Assembly: GCF_010093305.1 (NCBI RefSeq) | Contig: NZ_PDWS01000001.1 | Coordinates: 390,833-454,832 of the forward strand | Reading direction: 5' to 3' | From: Pseudoxanthomonas sacheonensis | GTDB taxonomy: Bacteria; Pseudomonadota; Gammaproteobacteria; Xanthomonadales; Xanthomonadaceae | Length of the DNA: 64,000 nucleotides | Shown here: one piece after another, positions 7,311 to 15,964 of the stretch | Numbering within the stretch: position 1 is the stretch's first letter | Layout: each line of letters begins with the position of its first letter | The notes under the pieces: model-generated | What the model was told of the DNA's origin: nothing | Database searches by the model: none | The model's input: only the letters and a program-made list of their open reading frames with translations | Translations under genes and position numbers: made by a program

Positions 7311-9380
7311 TCACAGCCTTGCCGCCAATGCCGGATCGACCGCCACGTACGGCGTTTCGCGGTCGCTGCGTTGCGGATTGGCGCGTGCCTTGCGGACCGC
7401 GCCGATCGCGTAGAACAGCACGCTGAACACCACGAACAGGAACAAGGCGGTCAAGCCGGTGTTGATGTAGCTGTTGAACGCGATCTGCTGCATCTGCTCG
7501 ATGCTCTTGGCCGGGGCCACTATCTCGCCGGCGGCGATGCCGGTGCGGTATTTCGCGGCCTGCGCAAGGAAACCGACCGCCGGGTTGGAATCGAAGATCT
7601 TGATGAAGCCCGCGGTGACCGTGCAGATCAGCAGCCACGTCGCCGGCAGGATGGTCACCCAGGCATAGCGGTCGCGCTTCATCTTGAACAGCACCACCGT
7701 GCACATCATCAGCGCGATGCCGGCCAGCATCTGGTTGGCGATGCCGAACAGCGGCCACAAGGTGTTGATGCCGCCCAGCGGATCGACCACGCCCTGGTAG
7801 AGGAAATAACCCCACAACGCCACGCAACCGGCGGTGGCTATTACATTGGCGCCCCAGGACTCGGTGCGGCGCAGTCCCGAATGGAAGGTGCCCAGCAGAT
7901 CCTGCAGCATGAAGCGGCCCGCGCGCGTGCCGGCATCCACTGCGGTGAGAATGAACAGCGCTTCGAACAGGATGGCGAAGTGGTACCAGAACGCCATGGA
8001 GTTGGCGCTCGGCATCACGTTGTGCAGGATATGGGCGATACCCACGGCCAACGTCGGTGCGCCGCCGGCGCGCGAAAGGATGGTCTTTTCGCCGATGTCC
8101 GTCGCGGTGACGGCCAGCATGTCCGGGGTCACGGTGAAGCCCCATTCGCTGATCTTGGCCGCGGCGGAAATCGCGTCGGTGCCGATGGCCGCAGCCGGGC
8201 TGTTCATGGCGAAGTAAACGCCAGGTTCGATCACCGAGGCGGCCACCAGGGCCATGATCGCCACGAACGATTCCATCAGCATGCCGCCGTAGCCGATGTA
8301 GCGCATATGGCCCTCGCTGGCCAGCAGCTTGGGCGTGGTGCCGGAGGAAATCAGCGCATGGAAGCCGGAAACCGCGCCGCAGGCGATGGTGATGAACAGG
8401 AACGGGAACAGGCCGCCCTTCCACACCGGGCCGGTGCCGTCGGTGAACTGGGTCAGCGCAGGCATCTTCAATTCCGGCATCACGATAACGATGCCGATGG
8501 CCAAGGCGATGATGGTGCCGATCTTGAGGAAGGTGGACAGATAATCGCGCGGCGCCAGGATCAGCCAGACCGGCAACACCGCGGCGACGAAGCCGTAACC
8601 GACCAGCATCCAGGTGATCTGCGTGCCGGTGAAGGTGAACGCCGGGCCCCAGGTCGGATGCGCGCCGACCTTGCCGCCCAGCCAGATCGAGAACAGCAGC
8701 AGCGCGATGCCGACGATGGAGATCTCGCCGATCTTGCCCGGACGGATGTAGCGCATGTACACGCCCATCAGCACCGCGATCGGAATGGTGGCCATCACCG
8801 TGAACATGCCCCACGGGCTTTCCGCCAGCGCCTTCACCACGATCATCGCCAGCACCGCCAGGATGATGATCATGATCAGGAAGGCGCCGAACAGCGCGAT
8901 GGTGCCGGGGATTTTCCCCATTTCCTCGCGCACCAGATCGCCGAGCGAGCGCGCATCGCGCCGGCTGGAGATGAACAGCACCATGAAGTCCTGCACCGCG
9001 CCGGCCAGGACCACGCCGGCGATCAGCCAGAGCATGCCGGGCAGGTAGCCCATCTGCGCGGCCAGCACCGGCCCGACCAGCGGCCCCGCACCGGCGATGG
9101 CGGCGAAGTGATGGCCGAACAGGACGTGCTTGTTGGTGGGTACGAAATCCAGCCCGTCGTTGCGCAGCACTGCGGGCGTGGCCCGGGTGAGGTCCAGCCC
9201 CATCACCTTGTTGGCGATGAACAGGCTGTAGTAGCGGTAGGCGACCAGGTAGATGGACACCGCCGCTACTACTATCCACAGCGCATTGATCTGTTCGCCG
9301 CGACGCAGTGCGATGGTGCCCAGACAGAACGCGCCCAACAGCGCCAATGCGGCCCAGGCCAGTTTCGAGAAACCCTTCAT
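7311..9380 (-). CDS. cstA: Carbon starvation protein A (CstA-type transporter)
   Basis: A 689-residue polytopic inner-membrane protein. CstA proteins import pyruvate or peptides under carbon limitation. Family hallmarks are FGHHFAAIAGAGPLVGPVLA near residue 105, GVVLAGAVQDFMVLFISSRR, and the late HSGLRRTESWGANVIATAG region. The start at 9380 (MKGFSKLAWAALALLGAF) is preferred over 9422 because a GGAGGGG ribosome-binding site lies nine to fourteen bases upstream and the protein then opens with its first membrane helix. Length is close to the E. coli protein (701). It forms a unit with ybdD downstream. The spacer upstream holds a large REP hairpin shared with corA. Confidence 0.93.
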   Translation of the reverse strand: MKGFSKLAWAALALLGAFCLGTIALRRGEQINALWIVVAAVSIYLVAYRYYSLFIANKVMGLDLTRATPAVLRNDGLDFVPTNKHVLFGHHFAAIAGAGPLVGPVLAAQMGYLPGMLWLIAGVVLAGAVQDFMVLFISSRRDARSLGDLVREEMGKIPGTIALFGAFLIMIIILAVLAMIVVKALAESPWGMFTVMATIPIAVLMGVYMRYIRPGKIGEISIVGIALLLFSIWLGGKVGAHPTWGPAFTFTGTQITWMLVGYGFVAAVLPVWLILAPRDYLSTFLKIGTIIALAIGIVIVMPELKMPALTQFTDGTGPVWKGGLFPFLFITIACGAVSGFHALISSGTTPKLLASEGHMRYIGYGGMLMESFVAIMALVAASVIEPGVYFAMNSPAAAIGTDAISAAAKISEWGFTVTPDMLAVTATDIGEKTILSRAGGAPTLAVGIAHILHNVMPSANSMAFWYHFAILFEALFILTAVDAGTRAGRFMLQDLLGTFHSGLRRTESWGANVIATAGCVALWGYFLYQGVVDPLGGINTLWPLFGIANQMLAGIALMMCTVVLFKMKRDRYAWVTILPATWLLICTVTAGFIKIFDSNPAVGFLAQAAKYRTGIAAGEIVAPAKSIEQMQQIAFNSYINTGLTALFLFVVFSVLFYAIGAVRKARANPQRSDRETPYVAVDPALAARL

Positions 9381-9532
9381 GCGAACCACCCCTCCGTGAA
9401 CTTCGGGGTAGGGTCCTCCCATGCGGTGAAGGGGTCAATGCGTAGCTGCGGATTCGGCCTGCGACTTTGGTCTTAATGCACGCATCGCAGGATTGTGCGA
9501 CGCGGCAACCGATGCCGCCGGAGTGCGGGCCG

Positions 9533-9604
9533 TTGTAGGAGCGGGCCCTGCCCGCGACAGGCTCTGCCGATAAAGCCTGTCGCGGGCAGGGCCCGCTCCT
9601 ACAA
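9533..9604. repeat. Perfect inverted GTAG-type REP pair
   Basis: Two perfect 30-bp arms (9533-9562 and 9575-9604) with a 12-bp centre. The core GTAGGAGCGGGCCCTGCCCG also appears at 28979-29054. It lies just beyond the corA stop and upstream of cstA. A transcript would fold into a very stable hairpin. Confidence 0.93.
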
Positions 9605-9615
9605 TGCCGATGGAA

Positions 9616-10617
9616 TCACAGCCACTTGGCGCGCTTGAACAGCCAGTACAGGCCGCCGCAGATTACCGCGACTCCGCCGATCAACACCGGATAGGCGTAG
9701 GTGTCGTCGAGTTCCGGCATGTGGGTGAAATTCATTCCGTACCAGCTCGCTACCAAGGTCGGCGCAGCCAGCAGCGCCGCCCAGGCGCCCAGGCGCTTCA
9801 CCACTTCGCCTTGGCTTAGCGTGACCAGGGACAGGTTGACGCTGAGTGCGGTGGTCAGCATTTCGCGCAAGGTGTCGATCGCTTCGTTGACCCGCAGCGC
9901 GTGGTCGTAGACGTCGCGGAAATAGAGTCTGACTTCTTCCGGAATCAGCGCGCTCTGGCTGCGGGTGAGTTGCGTCAGCACGTCCTGCAGCGGGCCCACC
10001 GCCAGGCGCATTTTGCTCAGTTCGCGCTTCAGTTCGTACAGCCGCGTCACGGTTTCGCGATTGTAGGTGTCGGTGAAGATCGCCTGCTCCAGCGAATCGG
10101 CGGTATCGCGGAACTCGTCGATGATCGGACGGTAGTTGTCGACGATGAAATCGAGCACTGCGTATAGTCCGTACGAGGCGCCCAGCGCCAGCAGTTCGGG
10201 TTCGCGTTCCACGCGTTCGCGCACCGGTGCGTAGGAAAGCGAGGCGCCATGGCGCACGGTGATCAGGTAGCGCGGGCCGACGAAGGCGTGGGTTTCGCCG
10301 TAAACGATGCGCTCGTTGACCACCTGCGCGGTGTGCATGACCACGAATATCGAGTTGCCGTAGGCCTCCAGCTTGGGACGCTGGTGCGCGTGCTGCGCGT
10401 CTTCCACCGCCAGGTCGTGCAGGCAGAATTCTTCCTGCAGTTTCTCCAGGATGGCGTCGGCCGGCTCGTACAGGCCCACCCAGACGAAACTGCCGTCGTC
10501 CTGGGCCAGCACGTCGCTGATCGCATCCAGGGTGATGTCGTGGCGCTTGCCGTCCTTGTCGTAGACGACGCAGTTGATGACGCAGGAGGGCAGGGAGGGT
10601 TTGTTGATGTCATTCAT
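9616..10617 (-). CDS. corA: CorA family magnesium/cobalt transporter
   Basis: A 333-residue protein. CorA forms pentameric Mg2+ channels in the inner membrane, with a large cytoplasmic funnel and two C-terminal helices. The signature YGMNF lies in SWYGMNFTHMPELDDTYAYP between the two final membrane segments (LGAWAALLAAPTLVA and YPVLIGGVAVICGGLYWLF). The N-terminal domain has DDGSFVWVGLYEP and the LHDLAVEDAQHAHQRPKLE stretch common in the family. The start at 10617 (MNDINKP) is preferred over 10653, which lies at the REP boundary. No convincing ribosome-binding site separates the two. Flanked on both sides by REP hairpins, so probably monocistronic. Confidence 0.92.
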   Translation of the reverse strand: MNDINKPSLPSCVINCVVYDKDGKRHDITLDAISDVLAQDDGSFVWVGLYEPADAILEKLQEEFCLHDLAVEDAQHAHQRPKLEAYGNSIFVVMHTAQVVNERIVYGETHAFVGPRYLITVRHGASLSYAPVRERVEREPELLALGASYGLYAVLDFIVDNYRPIIDEFRDTADSLEQAIFTDTYNRETVTRLYELKRELSKMRLAVGPLQDVLTQLTRSQSALIPEEVRLYFRDVYDHALRVNEAIDTLREMLTTALSVNLSLVTLSQGEVVKRLGAWAALLAAPTLVASWYGMNFTHMPELDDTYAYPVLIGGVAVICGGLYWLFKRAKWL

Positions 10618-10653
10618 AGTGCGAATCGTGCGCCACCGGGAGCGGCGCGGCAA

Positions 10654-10727
10654 GCGCGTAGGAGCGACGTGAGTCGCGATGAAGCGTTCCAGGAACGTCC
10701 TTCGCGACTCACGTCGCTCCTACGCGC
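10654..10727. repeat. Perfect inverted GTAG-type REP pair
   Basis: Two perfect 26-bp arms (10654-10679 and 10702-10727) with a 22-bp centre; core GTAGGAGCGACGTGAGTCGC. Lies between the corA start and the GH97 stop. The close relative at 22006-22076 differs by one base pair (GTAAG for GTGAG), changed in both arms so pairing is kept. Confidence 0.93.
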
Positions 10728-10733
10728 GCATGA

Positions 10734-12788
10734 CTACTGGGCGACGAAGCGGATCGCCTGCCCGCCACCTGGGGCCAGGCGCAAGGTCAGCGTATCGGCA
10801 CTGGTGACGGTGCGTTCCTCGATCACGATGTCCTGCGGCGCGCGTTTCCAGTCGGCCTTCTCGCCATCGCGGTAGATCTGCGCGGTGTAGGTGCGGCCTG
10901 GGTCCAGAAAGGACAGCGGCGCCTTCAGTTCGCGACCTTCCTCGTCGGATATGGCGCCCAGGTACCAATTGTCCGAATGGCGGTCCTTGCGCACGATGGT
11001 CACGTAGTCGCCGACCTCGCCGTTCAGCACGCGCGTGTCGTCCCAGTCCACCGGTACGTCCTCGATGAACTTGAACGGCTTGGGATTCTTTTCGTAGTTC
11101 TCCAGCAAGTCGGCGGCCATCTGGATGGGGCTGTAGATCACCACATACAGCGCCAGCTGCTTGGCCCAGGTGGTGGCCACGCCGTCCGGCGCGCGCGTCT
11201 TCATGCCGAAGATGCCGGGCGTGTAGTCCATGGGGCCGGCCAACAGGCGGGTGAACACCAGGTTGGCTTCGTGCTCGGGCGGGTTGCCGGGTTCGCCCCA
11301 GGCGCTGAACTCCATGCCGCGCGCGCCTTCGCGGGAGATCCAGTTGGGATAGGTGCGGCGCAGGCCGGTGTCCTTGATGGGTTCGTGCGCATTGACGGCG
11401 ATATGGCGCTTGGCCGCTTCGGTCACCACTTTCAGGTGATGCCGCGCCATGTCCTGGCCTTCATGCCAGGCGTAATGCAGTTTGCCGTCGGCGCCGATGA
11501 CCTTGGCCTGGCCGGCGTCGGCCACGTAGCCGGTCTTGACTGCGTCGATGCCCAGGCGCTGGTACAGGTCGAAGCCCGCACCCATTTGCGATTCGTAATG
11601 GGCGGCGTTGCCCGAGGTCTCGTGGTGGCCGATGAGACGGACGTTCTTGGACTTGGCGTAAGCGGCCAGTTTTTCGATATCGAAATCCGGGTACGGCTGG
11701 GTGAAGCTGAAATCCTCGCCGTTGCCGAACCAGTCGCCGTCCCAGCCCACGTTCCAGCCCTCGACCAGCACGCCGCCCAGGTGGTGCTTGGCTGCGAAGT
11801 CGATGTGCTTCATCACGTTTTCGTTGGTGGCGCCATGCTTGGGACCGGAGGCCCAGGTCTTCTTGTCCAGATGCATTTCCCACCACACACCGACGTACTT
11901 CATCGGCTTGATCCAGGAAACGTCGCCGAGCTTGTTGGGCTCGTTGAGATTGAGGATCAGGTTTGAAGTCACCAGACCGCCGGCGTCGTCGGACAGTTGC
12001 ACGGTGCGCCAGGGCGTGTTGAACGGCGCGGTGCGCACCACCTTGCCGTCGCCGATGCCGTCGGTGAGCGTGGCGCGCAGCTTGTGGTTCTCCACCCGGG
12101 TCAGGTTCATGCCCGAATAGTCCACCAGCGCCGCTTCATGGATGGAGATGTGCAGGCCGTTGTCGGTGCGCAGGGTGATGGGCGTCTGCGCCTGGCCGAC
12201 TTCCTGCAGCGGCGTGCGGTGGTACAGGTATTCCTCGCGGTTCCACTCGCCGGCGGGAATCCACCAGGCGGTGGCGTTCTCGGCGATGTTGAATTCGGTC
12301 AGTTCCTCGCCGATCCGCACCTGCTTCAGTGCGGGCTGGTCGGGCAGTTCGTAACGGAAGCCCAGTCCGTCGTCGTAAACGCGGAACAGCACGTCGAAGC
12401 TGCGTTTGGGCGCGACCTTCTCGGTCAGAGTCACGCGCAGCTCGTTGTAATGGTTGCGGATGCTGCGGCGCTCGCCCCAGGGCTGTTCCCAGGTTTCGTC
12501 GAAGCTGCTGGTCCTGTGCCCGGCGATCGCCAGATTTCGTTCGAACTTGGGCGAGTCCAGGAAAATGAATCCCAGCCGCGAGGGCGATATGACCGCCTTG
12601 CCTTCGCGCAACACGGAATAGCTGGGGCGTCCGTCCTTGTCGGTGGTCACTTCCACCGACAGGTTGCCGTCGGGCGATGCGACGCCCACCTTGGGCAGCG
12701 CCGCGGCCGGTGGCGGCGTGGTGACTTGCGCGCTGGCGATGGCGGAGGCGGCGAGGAGCGTGGTCATTGCGAACAGGCGAAGGAGCAT
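10734..12788 (-). CDS. Glycoside hydrolase family 97 protein (alpha-glucosidase type)
   Basis: A 684-residue exported enzyme. The start at 12788 gives a signal peptide (MLLRLFAMTTLLAASAIASA); the upstream ATG at 12821 has none. GH97 enzymes hydrolyse alpha-glucosides or alpha-galactosides in the periplasm. The N-terminal beta-sandwich has VASPDGNLSVEV and FRVYDDGLGFRYELP; the TIM barrel has GGVLVEGWNVGWDGDW, GIDAVKTGYVAD, INAHE-like VNAHEPIKDTG and NWISREGARGMEFSAW. The VKTGYV segment has Gly where retaining GH97 galactosidases carry the Asp nucleophile, so an inverting, SusB-like alpha-glucosidase is more likely (inference). Dense catalytic Glu candidates lie in NAHE and SREGARGMEF. No sus-type transport genes are adjacent. 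Confidence 0.9.
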   Translation of the reverse strand: MLLRLFAMTTLLAASAIASAQVTTPPPAAALPKVGVASPDGNLSVEVTTDKDGRPSYSVLREGKAVISPSRLGFIFLDSPKFERNLAIAGHRTSSFDETWEQPWGERRSIRNHYNELRVTLTEKVAPKRSFDVLFRVYDDGLGFRYELPDQPALKQVRIGEELTEFNIAENATAWWIPAGEWNREEYLYHRTPLQEVGQAQTPITLRTDNGLHISIHEAALVDYSGMNLTRVENHKLRATLTDGIGDGKVVRTAPFNTPWRTVQLSDDAGGLVTSNLILNLNEPNKLGDVSWIKPMKYVGVWWEMHLDKKTWASGPKHGATNENVMKHIDFAAKHHLGGVLVEGWNVGWDGDWFGNGEDFSFTQPYPDFDIEKLAAYAKSKNVRLIGHHETSGNAAHYESQMGAGFDLYQRLGIDAVKTGYVADAGQAKVIGADGKLHYAWHEGQDMARHHLKVVTEAAKRHIAVNAHEPIKDTGLRRTYPNWISREGARGMEFSAWGEPGNPPEHEANLVFTRLLAGPMDYTPGIFGMKTRAPDGVATTWAKQLALYVVIYSPIQMAADLLENYEKNPKPFKFIEDVPVDWDDTRVLNGEVGDYVTIVRKDRHSDNWYLGAISDEEGRELKAPLSFLDPGRTYTAQIYRDGEKADWKRAPQDIVIEERTVTSADTLTLRLAPGGGQAIRFVAQ

Positions 12789-12836
12789 GCGGGCTTCCGG
12801 ATGGCGGACAACAGGCCGCATCCTGCGCCAGCCACG

Positions 12837-14033
12837 TCAGCGCAACAAGCTGCGCTGCGGGAAGAATACGTATGCAAGAGCCGCATGCACCGGCAGCAGC
12901 AGCGCCACCCAGCTCTGGTTGTACTGCAACGCCAGCGGCAACCAATGCAGGACCCACGCGATGGCGGCAAGGCCGGCGACGATCGCCAGCAGCCAGCGGA
13001 ACCACGCCGCAGGCGCACGCTTGCGCAACAGCGGAATCGCACCGGGAATCAGCAGCAGGCACAGCGGATTGAACAGCAACAGGTTGCGATTGGCCCACGC
13101 GGCCTGGTGCTCGGTGAAGCCCCACAGGAATACCAGCACCGCGCCGACGACTCCGCACACCAGCCACAACGGCAAGGCGAGTGCCGCGATCAGACGCGGC
13201 TTGCGCGGTGCGAGCAGCACGATGGCGGCGGCCACGCACAGGCCTGTCAGCAGCCAGGGCCACCAGCGGCGCGGCCGCTCGGGCGGTTCCGCTGCGATGC
13301 GGTGTGGCAGCAGCACCTGTTCGCTCTGCACCAAGGGCCGCCCGGCGGCGTTCTTCGCCTCACGCAGGCTGTCGGCCAGGCGCATGGGCACGTAGGCTTC
13401 TTCCCAACGCGACATCGGCACGTCGGCGTAGGGCCCCAGGCCGATGTCGAAGCCCAGCCACATCCACGGCACCGGCGAGACCAGCCGCACCGCTTCGCTG
13501 CGGAAGGTATTGCCGCGCGAACGTCCCACCAGCTGCGGTTTCAGCGCGCCGCCCATCGCCTTGTCCAGCGCGTCGCGGACCTGGGTGGAGCAATTGGAAA
13601 CGAAATAATCGTAGCGGTAGCGCGCGTTCTCGGGCTTGGCCCGCTCGGCCAGCGTGTCGGCCAGCGATTGCGCCTGTTCGGGGGGCAGGTCCAGCCACTG
13701 CAACTTCACGCCGCGTCCGACTTCGCGGTAGTAGGACAGATCCTGCTGCAGCGGCAGGGCGACCAGGTAGTAGCGCATGTCGCCATGGGCGAAGCGGTCG
13801 ACGAAATCCGGCTCGCTCATGTCGAAGAAACCGAAGTTGTACGAGGTCGCTTCGCCGGTCCGCGTATCCAGCACCACGATGGCGTCGTGGCCGAAGCGTT
13901 CGAAGAATATTTCGCCGGGTTGCATGGTCATTACGCCGATGCGGGGGGCGGGGGTGGAAGGAGTTGCGGCCCATGCGGGCAATGCGAGAAGGAGAAGCAG
14001 GGTCAGCAGCAGGCATTTCCACATCGCGGGCAT
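12837..14033 (-). CDS. DUF4105 (Lnb N-terminal type) periplasmic domain with C-terminal membrane helices
   Basis: A 398-residue protein. The start at 14033 has a GAGAAAGG ribosome-binding site and gives a signal peptide (MPAMWKCLLLTLLLLLALPA); the longer open frame upstream is only repeat sequence. The periplasmic part (about residues 25-250) carries the two hallmark motifs of DUF4105: the His in FERFGHDAIVVLDTRTGE and the Cys in YDYFVSNCSTQVRDALD. About five membrane helices follow (from WWPWLLTGLCVAAAIVLLA to VALLLPVHAALAYVFF). DUF4105 is the same fold family as the N-terminal domain of Lnb, a lipoprotein transacylase of Gram-positive bacteria, also joined to membrane helices. In proteobacteria the function is not established. 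It follows corC, where lnt lies in E. coli. Confidence 0.8.
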   Translation of the reverse strand: MPAMWKCLLLTLLLLLALPAWAATPSTPAPRIGVMTMQPGEIFFERFGHDAIVVLDTRTGEATSYNFGFFDMSEPDFVDRFAHGDMRYYLVALPLQQDLSYYREVGRGVKLQWLDLPPEQAQSLADTLAERAKPENARYRYDYFVSNCSTQVRDALDKAMGGALKPQLVGRSRGNTFRSEAVRLVSPVPWMWLGFDIGLGPYADVPMSRWEEAYVPMRLADSLREAKNAAGRPLVQSEQVLLPHRIAAEPPERPRRWWPWLLTGLCVAAAIVLLAPRKPRLIAALALPLWLVCGVVGAVLVFLWGFTEHQAAWANRNLLLFNPLCLLLIPGAIPLLRKRAPAAWFRWLLAIVAGLAAIAWVLHWLPLALQYNQSWVALLLPVHAALAYVFFPQRSLLR

Positions 14034-14044
14034 CAGGCCTTTCT

Positions 14045-14292
14045 CTATTCCGTTCGTGGCGAGCTTGTCTGGAAATCCGCTCGTGGTGGGCTTGTCTAGA
14101 AATCCGCTCGTGGTGAGCCTGTCGAACCACGCTCTTCGCGCGAGAGCCTGAGCGCCATGCGAACTGCCAACTGTCCGCCAACGGCGTGGTTCGACAGGCT
14201 CACCACGAACGGGTTCTGAGAAAAGCCCACCACGAGCGGGTTCTGAGAAAAACTCGTCGCGAACGGATTCCGAGACAGGCGCGCTACGAATG
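14045..14292. repeat. Cluster of GTTCGTGGTGAGCCTGTCGAA-family repeats
   Basis: At least six degenerate copies of a core like CGTTCGTGGTGAGCCTGTC lie here in both orientations. Two good facing arms are about 14107-14131 and 14184-14213; partial copies (TCGTGGCGAGCTTGTCTGGA and similar) flank them on both sides in a roughly mirror-image order. It fills the spacer between the DUF4105 gene and corC, both minus strand. The same core forms the element at 4587-4746. Confidence 0.8.
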
Positions 14293-14319
14293 GAGGCGAT
14301 GGTCGGGTCCGCAGACAGC

Positions 14320-15192
14320 TCAACCATCCGAAAGCACGCCGACATGGAACGCATGCACCCGGCGCGCATCGGCCTTGGCTACGCGGAATTCGAAACGCCC
14401 CAGGGTCAGTTCCTCGTCGGTATCGGGCAGGTGGCCGATGGCCGCGGTGATCAGGCCGCCGACGGTGTCGTACTCGTCGTCGGGAAAGTCGGCGCCGAAG
14501 CGTTCGTTGAAATCGGAAATCGGGGTCAGCGCATCCACCACGTAGCGGCCGTCGGCATGGGCGGCGATCTGGTCGGCGCCTTCTTCGGCATCGTCGTGCT
14601 CGTCGTCGATCTCGCCGACGATCTGTTCCAGCACGTCCTCGATCGTGACCAGGCCGGCGACGCCGCCGTATTCGTCCACCACGATCGCCATGTGGTTGCG
14701 CGACAGGCGGAATTCCTTCAGCAGCAGGTTGAGTTTCTTGGATTCGGGAATCAGCACCGCGGGGCGCAGCAGTTCGCGCACGTTGCCGGGGCCGTTGTCG
14801 GCCACTACGCCGCGCAGCAGATCCTTGGCCAGCAGGATGCCCAGGATTTCGTCCTTGTTCTCGCCGTGCACGGGGAAGCGCGAATGCCCGGACTCCACCA
14901 CTTCCTTCATCAGGTCCAGGAACCGGGAGGCGATGGGCAAGGACACCATCTGCGAGCGCGAGACCATGACGTCGCCCACGGTCAGTTCGGCCACCGCAAT
15001 GGCGCCTTCCATCATGCGCAGCGTGTCGCTGGCGATCAGCCCGTCGCTCTGCGCATCGCGCAACAGCGCGAGCAGGTCGTCGCGTGAGGAGGGTTCGCCG
15101 GAGAACGCAGAACTGATGCGGTCCAGCCAGGAGCGCCGTTTCTCCGGTTTTTCGGAGGCTTCCGGCGCGGGAATACTGTCGTCTTCTGACAT
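14320..15192 (-). CDS. corC: CorC/HlyC family CBS-domain protein
   Basis: A 290-residue cytoplasmic protein with two CBS domains (about residues 70-195: VGDVMVSRSQMVSLPIASRF and VDEYGGVAGLVTIEDVLEQI) and the C-terminal CorC/HlyC domain (from ~205, with DALTPISDFNERFGADFPDD and YDTVGGLITAAIGHLP). Proteins of this short form lack the DUF21 membrane domain and are encoded near ybeZ-ybeY in gammaproteobacteria; E. coli CorC is linked to magnesium/cobalt export and ribosome-related phenotypes. Here ybeZ, ybeY and an unknown gene precede it on the same strand, but a 195-bp spacer with a large REP hairpin separates it from them, so it may have its own promoter. Confidence 0.9.
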   Translation of the reverse strand: MSEDDSIPAPEASEKPEKRRSWLDRISSAFSGEPSSRDDLLALLRDAQSDGLIASDTLRMMEGAIAVAELTVGDVMVSRSQMVSLPIASRFLDLMKEVVESGHSRFPVHGENKDEILGILLAKDLLRGVVADNGPGNVRELLRPAVLIPESKKLNLLLKEFRLSRNHMAIVVDEYGGVAGLVTIEDVLEQIVGEIDDEHDDAEEGADQIAAHADGRYVVDALTPISDFNERFGADFPDDEYDTVGGLITAAIGHLPDTDEELTLGRFEFRVAKADARRVHAFHVGVLSDG

Positions 15193-15293
15193 TGGTGGGT
15201 AGCAGGCAGCCCTGGAAAGGGCGACGGCGGCAGTCTATCAGGATGACGGGGACAGATTTTCATCCCCCGGCCGGGGGAGCATCTGTGGAAACG

Positions 15294-15374
15294 CCCGTGG
15301 GAGCGCCGTCCCGGCGCGAGCTTTGCTTTTGAATCCACGGCGAAAAGCTCGCGCCGGGACGGCGCTCCCACGGG
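15294..15374. repeat. Inverted repeat, CCCGTGGGAGCG family
   Basis: Two facing 30-bp arms (15294-15323 and 15345-15374) with a 21-bp centre. The core reads GTGGGAGCGCCGTCCCGGCG. A relative with GC changes that preserve pairing is at 23594-23690. A separate short palindrome (CCCCCGGCCGGGGG, 15264-15277) lies just before it in the corC upstream spacer. Confidence 0.9.
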
Positions 15375-15387
15375 CTTCGCGGTATTG

Positions 15388-15963
15388 TCAGGGGACTATG
15401 GTGTCCGCTGCAGGTAGGGGCTCCGGATCCTCCGCCCGATCGAGGCTGTAGCTGCAGCCCACCAGGGTCTTGCCCGGGTGCGAGGCGACGTTGGAGACGT
15501 TGAGAACCGCCGATTTTATGTAGACCGTGCCGGTGGCCTGGTCGCGGTCTTCGATGCTGCTCACTTCCTTGCCGAACATGGCCTTGGCGGGCGTATCGAT
15601 GGCGGTTTCCAATTCCAGCTGCTTGGCCAGCGGGCGCGGATCGGGCAGGTCGAGGATGGCGATGATGCTGTCGCCGGTGAAGGCGATGTGGTCGGTGCTG
15701 TGGCCGAACACGCTGACCGGCTTGTTCAACACGAATTCGGTCATGAACAGGTTGGCCTGCGGCAGAGGCCGCCAACCCAGCGCCACGGCTTGCAGCGGGT
15801 CGGCCAGCGCTGGCGCCAGATAGTGGAAGTCGGCCAGGGTCCGCCTGCATTCGATCAGTGCGGCGAGATCCATGCGGGAGGCGTCCAGTTTTTCTTCGTT
15901 GCCTGCGGCCTGGGCCAGCAGCGGTAGCGGCAGCATCAGCGCCAGGAGAAACAAACAGCGCAT
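15388..15963 (-). CDS. Secreted protein of unknown function, coupled to ybeY
   Basis: A 191-residue protein with a clear signal peptide (MRCLFLLALMLPLPLLAQAA), so probably periplasmic. I do not recognise the family. The body has one Cys in ALIECRRTLADFHYLAPAL (near residue 38), a second in VGCSYSLD near the C-terminus, which could form a disulfide, and an internal stretch SVFGHSTDHIAFTGDSIIAI. The start codon follows the ybeY stop by a single base (TAGCATG), with the ribosome-binding site GAGGA inside the ybeY end, so translation is coupled. Its place between ybeY and corC is not part of the E. coli layout. Confidence 0.72.
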   Translation of the reverse strand: MRCLFLLALMLPLPLLAQAAGNEEKLDASRMDLAALIECRRTLADFHYLAPALADPLQAVALGWRPLPQANLFMTEFVLNKPVSVFGHSTDHIAFTGDSIIAILDLPDPRPLAKQLELETAIDTPAKAMFGKEVSSIEDRDQATGTVYIKSAVLNVSNVASHPGKTLVGCSYSLDRAEDPEPLPAADTIVP

Positions 15964-15964
15964 G

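Noticed and set aside
6876..9476. Plus-strand frame of 866 codons opposite cstA-ybdD
   Set aside because: His/Gln/Arg-rich translation typical of antisense GC-rich DNA; cstA is unmistakable on the other strand.
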